Assembly: GCA_034003325.1 (NCBI GenBank) | Contig: JAVEYW010000007.1 | Coordinates: forward strand, 62,001-126,000 | DNA: 64,000 nt | Direction: 5' to 3' | Source: Desulfobacterales bacterium | GTDB taxonomy: Bacteria; Desulfobacterota; Desulfobacteria; Desulfobacterales; JAFDDL01 | In this document: positions 52,371 to 62,400 of the stretch, piece by piece | How the letters are laid out: each line of letters starts with the position of its first letter | Position numbering within the stretch: the stretch's first letter is position 1 | Made by a program: the position numbers and the translations under genes | Notes under the pieces: model-generated | The model's input: only the letters and a program-made list of their open reading frames with translations | Databases searched by the model: none | What the model was told of the DNA's origin: nothing

Positions 52371-52857
52371 GTCTCCGAATTATAATACATTGTAAAAATT
52401 GGGTATAATGACTATTAGTCGCAGGATTGGTTTATGGTGTCAAGTATGATATGCTTGTCTTCATTTTTTTGTCCCTTGAAGTTGGCCCAATTGTGAAAAC
52501 AATACCACAATACTATGGACTATTTTACATAAAAGCTCTCTTCTCAGAATTTAGATTCTCACTTCCATATTTGGCAATTAAATTTTTGAGATCCTAATTG
52601 TTGCATAAGCTATTTTATTTACATGGCAATTCAAATTCTAAAAAAAAATAACAACCATCCCCTTGAAATAACCCATCATGGCATCAACATTGCATTTCAG
52701 AATTGCAGTCCAGATTTAAAAAAGCTATGAATTAAACATAAATTGAAAGGGGGTGTTTTAATAAGACTGAAATTTTATGCTTAAATTTAAGTGCGTCAGG
52801 TGGCGTCAGGTGGACCCGGAATCGAATCATAAATTTAATATTTAGAAAGAGGTTATT
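52371..52857. other. AT-rich intergenic region upstream of the PEP-CTERM gene
   Basis: No gene seen. Contains a sigma-54 promoter match (52679-52695) and a tandem GCGTCAGGTG/GCGTCAGGTG segment near 52794-52813. AT-rich compared with flanking genes. Confidence 0.6.
52679..52695 (+). promoter_or_regulatory. sigma-54 (-24/-12) promoter for the PEP-CTERM gene
   Basis: TGGCATCAACATTGCAT has GG and GC separated exactly as in the TGGCAC-N5-TTGCW consensus. It lies about 163 bases before the ATG. PEP-CTERM gene regulons in exosortase species are often under RpoN with the PrsK/PrsR pair, which fits. No activator sites were identified. Confidence 0.7.
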
Positions 52858-53778
52858 ATGAAAAAATTATTCGGATTTCTATTGATTTTTTTATTTACAG
52901 TTGGATTGTTAACTAATTCTGCATCTGCTCAAAGCATTCTATCGCCCGGCGATTTAAATGAAATCTTTTTTCAGGATGTAGAATTACTTTTTGATGGTGA
53001 GGGCAATCAAGTTGACTTGGGGAACCCTGATGTCATTCAAAACAGGGAGCTTCAAGTGGGTGACGTTTTCATGGGCATTATCAATGCTCAGAATGTGGAT
53101 GTGAATTCTTCGCCGTTCTGGCAATATGATTCTATTGCCCCGGATGCCGTCAACCTCTCTGGTATTTTTGCGCAACAGGTTACTGCTGTAGATGCTGCAA
53201 CTGGCTTAGTCTTTCTTACCAATACAACGATTTTTGATTTTACCTTGTTGGATACTACGACACTCGATATTTCACCGTATTTAAACCCCGGTGAGATGCT
53301 GGCGTTATATGTTGACACTGATAAAGATGGCGCCTTTACTGCCTATAACACGAATGGAACTGTACAGGAAGATGTCGCGGACGCTACGGATTCCGATTCT
53401 GGCGCGGTTTGGTTGACGGCAGGGGTGGCAGGACTTGATGATTATGCTTATAGCTATGCCACATTGGGTGTTCTGCTGGGCGAATTTTCAGCTGAGGCGT
53501 ATGCCGGCCTAAGTGTTATTCAGAACAATACCGGCTTTTTGGGCTTCGAACTTGTTAACGATGCGGGTGAAGATCTTTTTGATACTTTTGTTCAAGTTGC
53601 ATTTACTTCTGAGATAGAAGAAAATAATGGCTTCGTCCAAGGAAATTCACCTTGGCATCTGGCGAGCAATGATCCTGCTATCATGCTGCCAACCGTTCCA
53701 GAGCCGGGAACTGTTTTGCTCCTCGGATTGGGTCTTCTTGGCCTTTCAGTGATTGCAAGAAAAAAGAAAACAGCCTGA
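52858..53778 (+). CDS. PEP-CTERM sorting domain protein
   Basis: 306 residues: signal peptide (FLLIFLFTVGLLTNSASA), an acidic Asn/Asp-rich extracellular domain, and a C-terminal sorting signal 'VPEPGTVLLLGLGLLGLSVIARKKK' with the PEP motif, membrane helix and basic cluster. Exosortase cleaves such proteins and moves them to the surface or EPS. No exosortase gene is in the window. Function of the domain is unknown. A sigma-54-type promoter lies upstream and a terminator follows. Confidence 0.95.
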   Translation: MKKLFGFLLIFLFTVGLLTNSASAQSILSPGDLNEIFFQDVELLFDGEGNQVDLGNPDVIQNRELQVGDVFMGIINAQNVDVNSSPFWQYDSIAPDAVNLSGIFAQQVTAVDAATGLVFLTNTTIFDFTLLDTTTLDISPYLNPGEMLALYVDTDKDGAFTAYNTNGTVQEDVADATDSDSGAVWLTAGVAGLDDYAYSYATLGVLLGEFSAEAYAGLSVIQNNTGFLGFELVNDAGEDLFDTFVQVAFTSEIEENNGFVQGNSPWHLASNDPAIMLPTVPEPGTVLLLGLGLLGLSVIARKKKTA

Positions 53779-53802
53779 TATTGATTTCCGAATACCGAAT
53801 CT

Positions 53803-53836
53803 AAACGGAGTGGTTTTTATATACCACTCCGTTTTT
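53803..53836 (+). terminator. intrinsic terminator after the PEP-CTERM gene
   Basis: AAACGGAGTGG pairs with CCACTCCGTTT around TTTTTATATA, with a T run at the end. Confidence 0.93.
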
Positions 53837-53872
53837 GTATTTATTATAATAGATATGAATTGACAAACTGCA

Positions 53873-54586
53873 ATGGCAATTCATCGAATAAGAGTTTTAA
53901 AAATGCGCAAAATATCAAATGAATCCATTGTTGTATTTTTAACTATGCTTTTAATTTCAGTCTTATTTTCGGTTGCAATTCTTAAGCTAACAATATTAAG
54001 AATACCTTTAGGGGCATATGAAGGAATCATTGCTACAGGTTCTTTCGTGTTTATTTACTTTGCAAATTGCGTTTTTCTCTATAGAATATTTTTTTATTTT
54101 TTCCCAATAAAAGAAGGTGATATCAGCGAGCGGACGAAAGCTGCGTTTAGTCATGACGTTTATTCTCTTTTTTATTTGTTAATATTTCGTTCAGTTATAT
54201 GTACAAGCTTCGTTCCAACCCCAATTATGCGAATTGTATACTTGCTTCTCGGGGCGCAATTAGGCGCAAATACCTACTGCACAGGCATTATTTTAGATCC
54301 CCCTCTGACAAAAATAGGTTCGAATACAATTATTGGACAAGACGCATTGTTGTATTCACATGCAATTGAGGGCCATTTTTTATCTTATAAAATCATTGAA
54401 ATAGGAGACAATGTCACAGTGGGTGCCAAGAGCGTCATCATGTCGGGGGTTACTATCGGTAGTAATTCTATTTTGGCTGCTGGCGCTGTGGTATTAAAAA
54501 ACACTCGGATTGGGTCGCATGAAGTCTGGGGAGGAGTGCCTGCAAAATTTATAAAAAGATTGAATTCATCTGAAATAACAAAATAA
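53873..54586 (+). CDS. hexapeptide-repeat acyltransferase with membrane anchor
   Basis: 237 residues. The N-terminal part has two or three hydrophobic helices ('VVFLTMLLISVLFSVAILKLTI', 'IIATGSFVFIYFANCVFLYRIFFYFF'). The C-terminal half has a left-handed beta-helix with hexapeptide repeats ('TKIGSNTIIGQDALLYSHAI', 'NVTVGAKSVIMSGVTIGSNSILAAGAVVLKN', 'WGGVPAKFI'). Similar proteins are trimeric O-acetyl or acyltransferases for polysaccharide or lipids. AT-rich, in the same block as the glycosyltransferase, suggesting an envelope polysaccharide role. An ATG ten codons in (MRKISNES) could be the start. Confidence 0.82.
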   Translation: MAIHRIRVLKMRKISNESIVVFLTMLLISVLFSVAILKLTILRIPLGAYEGIIATGSFVFIYFANCVFLYRIFFYFFPIKEGDISERTKAAFSHDVYSLFYLLIFRSVICTSFVPTPIMRIVYLLLGAQLGANTYCTGIILDPPLTKIGSNTIIGQDALLYSHAIEGHFLSYKIIEIGDNVTVGAKSVIMSGVTIGSNSILAAGAVVLKNTRIGSHEVWGGVPAKFIKRLNSSEITK

Positions 54587-54615
54587 GATATCGCGCAATT
54601 AGCTTCTCAGGTGGA

Positions 54616-55854
54616 TTATGAGGCAAAGCAGCTTTCAATAAGATTCGCGCCGGTAAAATAGCCATGATATTTTTCCAGCTTTTTTTGAAAACGGACGGCG
54701 TTATTTGAATAGGAAGGGTCCCGCAGTATTTTTTCTATTGCGTTAATGAGTATTTCCTGATTGTTATAAAAATTTTTATAGGGTATTGAGATGCCCATTC
54801 CCAAAGATTCAACTCTTCGCATATTAAATTTTTGGTCGGGAATAGTGGGGATTCCAATAATGGGCTTCCCGTGCAGCAGCGCCTGATATATTGTTCCGTT
54901 GCCTCCATGACATACGACCAGATCGCTCTTCTCCAAAACCAGATCACCGTCGATGAATTGCTCAATGTAAATCTTCCCTGAAAGGCCGGCGAATGATTTA
55001 ACCTGCCCCCCCGTGGTTATAACCGCTTTCATTTCCGTTTGTTTAAAATACTCATAAACCTTCATGAAAAAACTGCTGATGCCCGTCGAACCCATGGTAA
55101 TATATATTAGCGGATGGCCGTCTTTTTCCGGCGGCCACCAGTTGGGTGGCGGCAGGGCTGTTTTTAATGTGATCGGTCCGATAAAATGGTAGTTTCCGGG
55201 AAGATGTCTGACAGGAAAATATTCAGGTATATCCGAAAGCAAAGTAATGTCTTTTCCCGCGAGGCAATTGGTTGCCGTGACCCTTTTTTCAAGGCCATGT
55301 TTTTTGCTGAGCTTATGGAAGACATTCATCGCATGGTCAAAGATAAACATCTCTATTTTAAGGTTTAGCCTGTCGGCATATCGTTTGATACCGCTGTCTT
55401 GGCTTATACCAAATCCGCTCAGCCACTCAAAGATTGGTATGTAAGGCATCGCCCTGTATTCGGTGGAAGATACATTTACGATGGCAGCATGCCTTAATCG
55501 TGCAATATGAGTAGATATTGACGCCGTGAACCGGCCGTCCGTCAAGACAAGATCGGGGCGTATTTGCCGGTAGAGTTCGAGATCCGCCACAATCATACGT
55601 TCAATTTCATCTTGCTCCATAAATCTGAGTTTGCCTTTTCGGATATTGCCATAAAGCAAGTCCGGAGCAGGCTCATAAAGCGGGTGTACTTTAAAGCCCT
55701 CACGTTCTATGAATATAGTTTTATCGCTTTCGCCGGCAAAGATTAAATGGTGCCCTCTGGATCTCAACTCTTTCGCAATTTGAAGCGGACGGCTGATATG
55801 AGAAATTGTATGAGAATACGGAATGCAAAGAACGGTTTTTTTGTGATTTAGCAT
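54616..55854 (-). CDS. MGT-type glycosyltransferase (GT1)
   Basis: 412 residues, GT-B fold: N-terminal 'SHTISHISRPLQIAKELRSRGHHLIFAG' acceptor half, and the C-terminal donor site 'VCHGGNGTIYQALLHGKPIIGIPTIPDQKFNMRRVESLG', the GT1 signature (UDP-sugar transferases of the macrolide or rhamnosyl/glucuronosyl type). It should glycosylate a small molecule or lipid. Convergent with the acyltransferase gene (29-base gap). Acceptor and sugar not predictable. AT-rich block. Confidence 0.88.
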   Translation of the reverse strand: MLNHKKTVLCIPYSHTISHISRPLQIAKELRSRGHHLIFAGESDKTIFIEREGFKVHPLYEPAPDLLYGNIRKGKLRFMEQDEIERMIVADLELYRQIRPDLVLTDGRFTASISTHIARLRHAAIVNVSSTEYRAMPYIPIFEWLSGFGISQDSGIKRYADRLNLKIEMFIFDHAMNVFHKLSKKHGLEKRVTATNCLAGKDITLLSDIPEYFPVRHLPGNYHFIGPITLKTALPPPNWWPPEKDGHPLIYITMGSTGISSFFMKVYEYFKQTEMKAVITTGGQVKSFAGLSGKIYIEQFIDGDLVLEKSDLVVCHGGNGTIYQALLHGKPIIGIPTIPDQKFNMRRVESLGMGISIPYKNFYNNQEILINAIEKILRDPSYSNNAVRFQKKLEKYHGYFTGANLIESCFAS

Positions 55855-56610
55855 TTTTATTTTTTAATTAGCACCCATTCAAGGCTATAACTGATTGTAA
55901 AAAAAAGCACATTTTATGTTAGCTTTTTACTGCGTCATATTATAAAGAGGAAAGTAGCAACAAACCAACATAACTACAAAAACAAAAAAGGAGCCCATCA
56001 TAACATGCGAGAAAATGGCAAAATCCGATGCCCTATTGCCCCAAATTCTGAATCACCCACAGAGTCAAGAGCTTAAAATAATCATCGGGCCCATTAACGC
56101 GGACTCTACCATCTGCAGCCGCATTCTGCAAGATTTGAATAACGGCAAAGCGGAGTCTCAGACTATTTCGGGTATTAAAATTGGGGACATTCATGATACG
56201 CGCTGTCAGGTAAAAAATAAAACTTTTCCTACCCAACCCCCCAAAAAAACCTTTCACCGGCGGTGATACCCCCCTGGCACTACTTTACACATGATATTAT
56301 CGGTCCGGATCTTTGCCGTTTTTAGGTTAAAAAGGCAGCTCTTTTAACCTGACATCCATTTGCGGTATGCTCGGACGAGGCGGACGTGTGATTCTCCAAT
56401 GATGCGGTATTCACCCCATGCCGACTCTGTAAAGGCAAGCGCCTGATTCCATCCTGCTGAATTCCATCCAATACTGAACGCCACCCGGTGGTTTTTTCTT
56501 TGACAGCCAACCCCCCGCTATGTAAAATCCGAAAACATAATTTTGCTCGGTCAGAGGATAAAAGGGGGTTGGGGGGCATAACGTTTTTTTATTGATTTGG
56601 GGATATCGCT
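55855..56610. other. 750-base intergenic region
   Basis: No credible gene: an 83-codon plus-strand frame (56015-56266) lacks a start signal and family features. It holds the promoter at 56500-56528 for the next operon. Nothing else was recognised. Confidence 0.6.
56500..56528 (+). promoter_or_regulatory. strong sigma-70-type promoter of the LolA-barrel-MMPL operon
   Basis: TTGACA (56500-56505), 17-base spacer, TAAAAT (56523-56528), about 83 bases before the TTG start. Confidence 0.8.
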
Positions 56611-57396
56611 TTGAACAACAAAACAATTTGGATGTTATTTCTCCTTTTCGGGTTGGCAGGGGTATCATCCTCTCCGCTTTCTGGAGAATCAATTGATGGG
56701 CGCACTCTTGCGCAAAGAGCGTACGATCGGGACGTTGGCAATGACTCCAGGGCGGAAGTCAAAATGCTCTTAATTGATAAGGGAAACCAGAAAAGATTCA
56801 GAGCCCTTGTCATGTACGCCAAAGACTACGGGAAAACATCCAAGAGTTATTCGCGATTTACCTCCCCGGCGAGCATTGCGGGAACCGCTTTTCTGACCTG
56901 GGGAAATGAGGGCAGAGACGATGATCAGTTTCTGTACTTGCCGGCGCTTCAGCGGGTTCGCCGCATCGTTTCCAGCCAGAAATCCGGCCGGTTTGTCAAC
57001 ACCGATTATACCTATGAAGATTTTCAGACAAGAGAAGTGGACGCCGATGACCACAAAATTCTCAGAGAGGAAAAATGGCGGGATCATGACTGCTGGATTC
57101 TGGAAAGCATACCGCGGGAGTTGAAGGATACCCAGTACGGCAAACGAATTAGTTGGGTGATCAAAGACATTTATCTACCTGCAAAAGTTGAGTATTATGA
57201 CAAAAAAAACAATTTAGTCAAAGTGTTTACCAGCTCGGCGATCAAAAGAATCGACGGAATCTGGACCATTGTTGAATCGGAGATGAAGGATCTCAAGCGG
57301 CGGCATCGGACCCTGATGAAAACGGAAACTATCCGTTATAACAGCGGTATTTCGGATAGAGTGTTTACAACGGGGTATATGGAACATAAGGAATGA
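56611..57396 (+). CDS. outer-membrane lipoprotein-sorting protein-like (LolA-like) periplasmic protein
   Basis: 261 residues from a TTG at 56611 (GGGGAT upstream). Signal peptide (IWMLFLLFGLAGVSSSPLSG) followed by a LolA/LppX-like domain: 'AQRAYDRDVGNDSRAEVKMLLIDKGNQKRFRALV', 'FLTWGNEGRDDDQFLYLPALQRVRRI' and 'DHKILREEKWRDHDCWILESIP', matching PF17131-type proteins. These occur with MMPL exporters and DUF1302-type barrels and may carry a hydrophobic substrate across the periplasm. Overlaps the barrel gene by 4 bases. Confidence 0.85.
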   Translation: MNNKTIWMLFLLFGLAGVSSSPLSGESIDGRTLAQRAYDRDVGNDSRAEVKMLLIDKGNQKRFRALVMYAKDYGKTSKSYSRFTSPASIAGTAFLTWGNEGRDDDQFLYLPALQRVRRIVSSQKSGRFVNTDYTYEDFQTREVDADDHKILREEKWRDHDCWILESIPRELKDTQYGKRISWVIKDIYLPAKVEYYDKKNNLVKVFTSSAIKRIDGIWTIVESEMKDLKRRHRTLMKTETIRYNSGISDRVFTTGYMEHKE

Positions 57397-59279
57397 TGAG
57401 AGGATTGCGCATAATGAGGAAACTTTTGGCTGTTTTTGGCGGCCTTATCGTTCTAACCTTTTTTGTTCCACTAACTATCGGATGGGCAATCTCTTCCTCG
57501 CCAGGGGTACGGGGGATTATCCTTGAAAGTCACGCGGGCATCGATATCATTCATGTGCAAACAAGCCTTCCTGTTGAAAAATATCAGTCGGTTATGTTGG
57601 ATAATCCCAAACGGGTCGCGGTGGACCTATTGGGCGGCGATGCCCAAGAAAGTGTTGCCCCGGACAGAACGGAAGGCCGGTTTGTCAGAAACCTGCGGAT
57701 GGGTAAACATCCCGACAAGGTTCGAATCGCAGCGAATTTACCGGAAGACCTGCCGCTGACCTATTCCGTGGTCAAAGGTGAGGATGAAATTGAAATCCGA
57801 ATTGCGATGGCGGAGCAGGCGGAGGAGCTCGATGGTCCGGAGGAGGACATGCAAGAGGAGGATGCAGGCATTTTATCTCAGGAAGCTGATGAGGTAGCGG
57901 AGGGTGATCCGGAAAAAGAGGAAGATGTCTGGGGGGATGCACCACCGGGACCTGATGAGGAGGCGGATGCTTCCAATGATTCGCTATGGGAGGATAAGGG
58001 CGATGCCGAAGGGACGGATGAAACCGCAACCCGAAGCGTGGAATTGACCGGGCTGATCAGACACAAGATCGCCTTTGACATGAAAGAAGACAATAACCTC
58101 GAACACGACTTGCACAATCACAGCGAGGTACAACTCGGTGTAAAATATGTGCCAAATGACCGTTTTCATGCGATTTTATCTATGGATGCCGATTATTTTG
58201 TGTACGGCAATGACGGGGACTGGGATTATGACGATACCCTTCGCCTTCATAATGCGTTCGTCAATTGGAGCGGGCCGGGGTTTAACGTGAAAGCCGGCAA
58301 CCAGATCGTTCGGTGGGGCAAGACCGACGGATACAGTCCGCTGGACAACGTGAATCCCGAGGATTATCGCGAAGGGATTGCCGGACGCCGGGAGGACAGG
58401 AAACTGCCGATCCCCATTTTGAACCTCGAATGGTACCACGGCAAATCCACCCTTCAGGGGATCTATCTTCCGGTATTTGTTTCCCCGGCACTTGACCGGG
58501 AGGGAGCGGATTGGGCCTTTTTCCAGCATGCGGATAAAACGCTTGGCGCTTTCAGTGTTCACGAGCAGGATCCTTCCTTTTCACTTCGGAACAGTGAAGC
58601 GGGCATCCGGTTGTCCGGCACCGTGCATCGCTTGGATTACGCCTTCAGCTGGTTTCATACCCGGGAAGACCTGCCGGCACCCGACAGCATTATTTTGCCC
58701 GGTGGGTTTCCGGTTCCATCCGGAAACGGATCTATGACCGATCTGCTATTTCTGTGCCAGTTGACAGGGCAACCCCTGGTCCTGAAGCATGACCGGCAAA
58801 ATATATATGGATTTGAACTTGAAACGATTATGGGCGACTTCGGGATCAGGGGGGATGTTGCATACTTCGACGAAAGCAGCTATTTTACGCGTGAGTTGAA
58901 GCGGACCCGGAAACCACTGCTCCAGTACATGGCAGGCATTGATTACAACGGCGAAGGCGCGTTATATGCGAATTTACAGTTGCTTCAGAATTTCATCATC
59001 AATTATGATGACCGGATCACCGGCGCCGATGAGGTTGTAACCGCCGTAACAGGGTCGCTGTCGAAAGAATTTTTTTACGGGCATGCGAAACCTGAATTCC
59101 GGTTTTATTATGATTTTTCCGGAAATGCGTTCATGCTGAACCCAAAACTGATTCTGAATTATTTTGAACCGCTCATGATGGAATTCGGTGCGGAAGTCTT
59201 CTATGGCACCGACGGAACCATATTTGAGGTTGTTGATGGAAACGACCTGGTATATGCTGTTTTCGAGATTAACTTTTAG
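57393..59279 (+). CDS. AMIN-like domain plus outer-membrane beta-barrel protein
   Basis: 628 residues: signal peptide; an AMIN-like domain ('IIHVQTSLPVEKYQSVMLDNPKRVAVDLLGG', 'VRNLRMGKHPDKVRIAANLPE'); a strongly acidic Glu/Asp linker (about 145-210); then a DUF1302/porin-like beta barrel ('GPGFNVKAGNQIVRWGKTDGYSPLDNVNPEDY') ending in an aromatic strand (YAVFEINF). AMIN domains bind peptidoglycan or pili. Fusion to a barrel suggests anchoring of an outer-membrane channel to the wall (inference). Second gene of a LolA-barrel-MMPL operon. A start at the eighth codon ATG is possible. Confidence 0.8.
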   Translation: MMRGLRIMRKLLAVFGGLIVLTFFVPLTIGWAISSSPGVRGIILESHAGIDIIHVQTSLPVEKYQSVMLDNPKRVAVDLLGGDAQESVAPDRTEGRFVRNLRMGKHPDKVRIAANLPEDLPLTYSVVKGEDEIEIRIAMAEQAEELDGPEEDMQEEDAGILSQEADEVAEGDPEKEEDVWGDAPPGPDEEADASNDSLWEDKGDAEGTDETATRSVELTGLIRHKIAFDMKEDNNLEHDLHNHSEVQLGVKYVPNDRFHAILSMDADYFVYGNDGDWDYDDTLRLHNAFVNWSGPGFNVKAGNQIVRWGKTDGYSPLDNVNPEDYREGIAGRREDRKLPIPILNLEWYHGKSTLQGIYLPVFVSPALDREGADWAFFQHADKTLGAFSVHEQDPSFSLRNSEAGIRLSGTVHRLDYAFSWFHTREDLPAPDSIILPGGFPVPSGNGSMTDLLFLCQLTGQPLVLKHDRQNIYGFELETIMGDFGIRGDVAYFDESSYFTRELKRTRKPLLQYMAGIDYNGEGALYANLQLLQNFIINYDDRITGADEVVTAVTGSLSKEFFYGHAKPEFRFYYDFSGNAFMLNPKLILNYFEPLMMEFGAEVFYGTDGTIFEVVDGNDLVYAVFEINF

Positions 59280-59366
59280 CCGTCTCCCTGGGCCGGCAAG
59301 CCCTCGATCAGGCGCAGACACGGATAACCGGTTTGTATTTGATGGACAGTGATTTCCTTTTTTTTA

Positions 59367-59401
59367 AAGCCTTCAGCCTTCAAGCTTCAAGCCTTTAGCT
59401 T
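59367..59401. repeat. heptad-type repeat (AAGCCTT variants)
   Basis: Five 7-base units of AAGCCTT/CAGCCTT/CAAGCTT type between the barrel and MMPL genes, more degenerate than the other heptad arrays but with the same period. Confidence 0.6.
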
Positions 59402-59427
59402 CCGGGGAAGCCGGATCAGCGTGGAAT

Positions 59428-62400
59428 GTGACGGATGCGATGCCCGGAATAACGCCATCGAAAGACTCTTCCGATAAATTTCAACAGCATCTCAAAGAGG
59501 CGGAGTTATATCTGCAACAAGGCCTTTTGGATGAGGCAAGGCGAATTTTTTCCTCGCTGCATCAAAAACTAAAAGAAGAACTTGACGCAGCGGAGGCCGG
59601 TCAAAAACTGCGCCCCTCCGGCCGTGAAAAGCTCGTCAACTCCGTGCGCTCGCTTGAGGTCAGATTAAGGGAAATCGATCAAAAAAAAGCGGCTTTTCTG
59701 GATTCAGCTGGTGGCCCCGTAAAAAAGATAGAGGCGGATCTTACTGCGGAAAATATTCTTCAGAGAGGTATTTTGCTGCAAGGGCTCGGCTTTTATGACG
59801 AGGCCATCGATGAATTCCGGCATGCGGCGGCCCAGCAGGCGGAAATGGTGGGTGAATGTTATGAGCACATCGGTCTGGCCCTTTTGGGAAAGGGTGAACT
59901 TGAAAACGGGGTTCATATGCTGCGCCAGGCCATTGACCTCGAGGCGGATCAATCCGACAGCCAGATCCGTATTTATGAAAAAATCGCAGACGCATATGAG
60001 TCCATGGGGAACAAACAAAAAGCGATCGGCGTTTATCGTGAGCTTATCTCACTGGATGCGCATTATGCCCGGGCACTTCAAAAAATAGATCAACTGTCAG
60101 CGGAACTGAGGCGTTCTCCCCTGGAACTGGCCACCATCTGCCGGTATCCGAAATGGTTTCTCATCGCGAGCATTCTGGTGGCACTCTTTTTTATGGCGTT
60201 CATCCCTTCCGTTAAAACCGTTGACAATATCGATTATTTTGTTCTCGAACAGCATCCGGATACTCTGTTTTATAATCATATTAAATCCGTTTTCGGAAAC
60301 GATGAGTTCTTTATCGTGGCCTTTGAGAATGATGCGGTGTTTTCAACCCAATGCCTGACCGCCATAAAAAACATTACTGAAAAAATCGAATCACTGGAGG
60401 AGGTCGAGGAGGTTATCAGCCTGGCCAATGTCGAGGATATTGTAGGAGGCGCCGACTATTTTGAGACTGGAAAATTTTTTGAAGAAATCCCGGAGGATGC
60501 ATCCGAACTGGCCGTCCTTGGAAACCGTGCGACCGGAAATCCCTTGTATGTGAAAAACCTTATTTCCACTGACGGCAGGTCCGCGGCGATTATTGTCAGG
60601 CCGCATGACCGGCCGCAGGACGAAGGGTTGCGCAAACGGTTGGTGGAGAAAACAGAGGCAATCCTGAAACCCTATGAAACGGAAATCGGTCGGTTTTATT
60701 TGAGCGGCGGGACCATCACCAATTTACGGCTCAGCCAATACCTCAAGAAGGATATGGCGATTTTCATGCCGGCCACCTACCTACTGATCACTCTTGCCAT
60801 ATGGATGTTCTACAGGAAGGTGGTATTAACCCTGCTTGCAGTTTTAAACATATCGGTCTGTGTCGGCGCGACGTTCGGGTTGATGGGGCTTACGGGTGTT
60901 ACCGAAAATAATATCACCAGCATCGTGATCCCGTTGGTGATGTCCCTTGCATTATGCGACACGGTTCATATTTTTTCCCATCTGGACATAACGCTGCTGG
61001 ATCGGTTTCAGAACGAGAAGGAGGCGCTTGCCCATATTCTGAACCGGGTCGGACTTCCCTGTTTTCTGACCACCCTTACAACCGCCGTGGGTTTTTTTTC
61101 ATTGGCAGTGAGTGAAATTCAACCAATCAAGGAGTTCGCCTGGATCGCGTCGGCCGGCATGGTTTTCGAGTTTATGTTTTCCTTCTTTTTTCTGCCACCG
61201 CTTCTGTTGTTGTTTCACCCGCGACGTATTTATTCCGCCCATGAAGAGGGAACCCGCATGACGGCATTCCTCAAAATGTTGCATGCGATTTTAGTGAAAT
61301 ACAATCGATGGGTGCTGCTTTTCAGCGCGGTGATTGTGATAGGTGCAATCGTCATGATTCCCCGGGTGCGGGTGGAGACGAATCTCATCGAATTTTTTAA
61401 GGAAAAAAGCCCTGTTCGCGTTGCGCTCGACTTTATCGAAAAGCGTCTGGCCGGCATCGAGACGATGGATATCTCTTTTAAAGCGGACGACCCCGATGCG
61501 TTTAAGTATCCGGCGAATCTGCTCGTGATTGAAAAGGTGCAGCGGTATGTTGACGGGTTGAAGGGGGTTGACAAGTCCTTGAGCTTTGTGGACTTCATGA
61601 AGGACATGAATCAGTCCTTTCACAGCGAAAATCCGGATTTTTATCGCATACCGGAATCCCTGGAACTGGTTTCACAGTATCTGCTGCTCTATGATTCTGA
61701 GGATATCAGCGATTATGTCAATTCGAGTTATGACCATGCGCGGTTGACTCTTCGCTTATCAGTTCATAGCTCCAGCGCGCAGAAGCAGCTGATGAAAAAG
61801 ATTTCTGATTTTATCAACGAAACGGATAAACACGGCATCGATATTCGCATTACCGGCTCAACGGTCAACTTTATTCATATCATCGAAGCGTTAGTAAGCA
61901 GCCAGGTGAGCAGTTTAGGTCTTGCCACCCTGGTTATCAGCGTCATCATGCTGATTGTTTTTCGATCGGTGTCTCTGGCGGCCTTGAGCCTGGTGCCGAA
62001 TTTATTTCCGATTCTATTGAACTTCGGCATTATGGGGGCCACCGGCATCGCCCTGGATACCGGAACCGCCATTATCGCCGCTGTGGCGCTTGGCATCGCG
62101 GTTGACGACACAATCCACTTCTTATCGGAATATCAACGCAAACGGGCGCAAGGGATAGCGCTTCCGGCGGCATTGGAAGATACGATCATGCAAAAAGGCC
62201 ACGCGATTATCGCCTCTTCGCTGATTCTCAGCCTCGGGTTCGGTGTGCTTGTCCTCAGCAGTTTCGCTCCGATTGTCAACTTCGGAATGCTTTGCGCGAT
62301 TATCATGGTGACGGCGATGATAGGAGATATCATCGTGTTGCCGGCGATCATTTTATTGAAAAAAAATAGGGGACAGGCAAATAATACTCTCATCCTTCTT

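Noticed and set aside
56015-56266. 83-codon plus-strand frame
   Set aside because: Low-complexity end, no family match; the other strand is open in part too, typical of chance frames.
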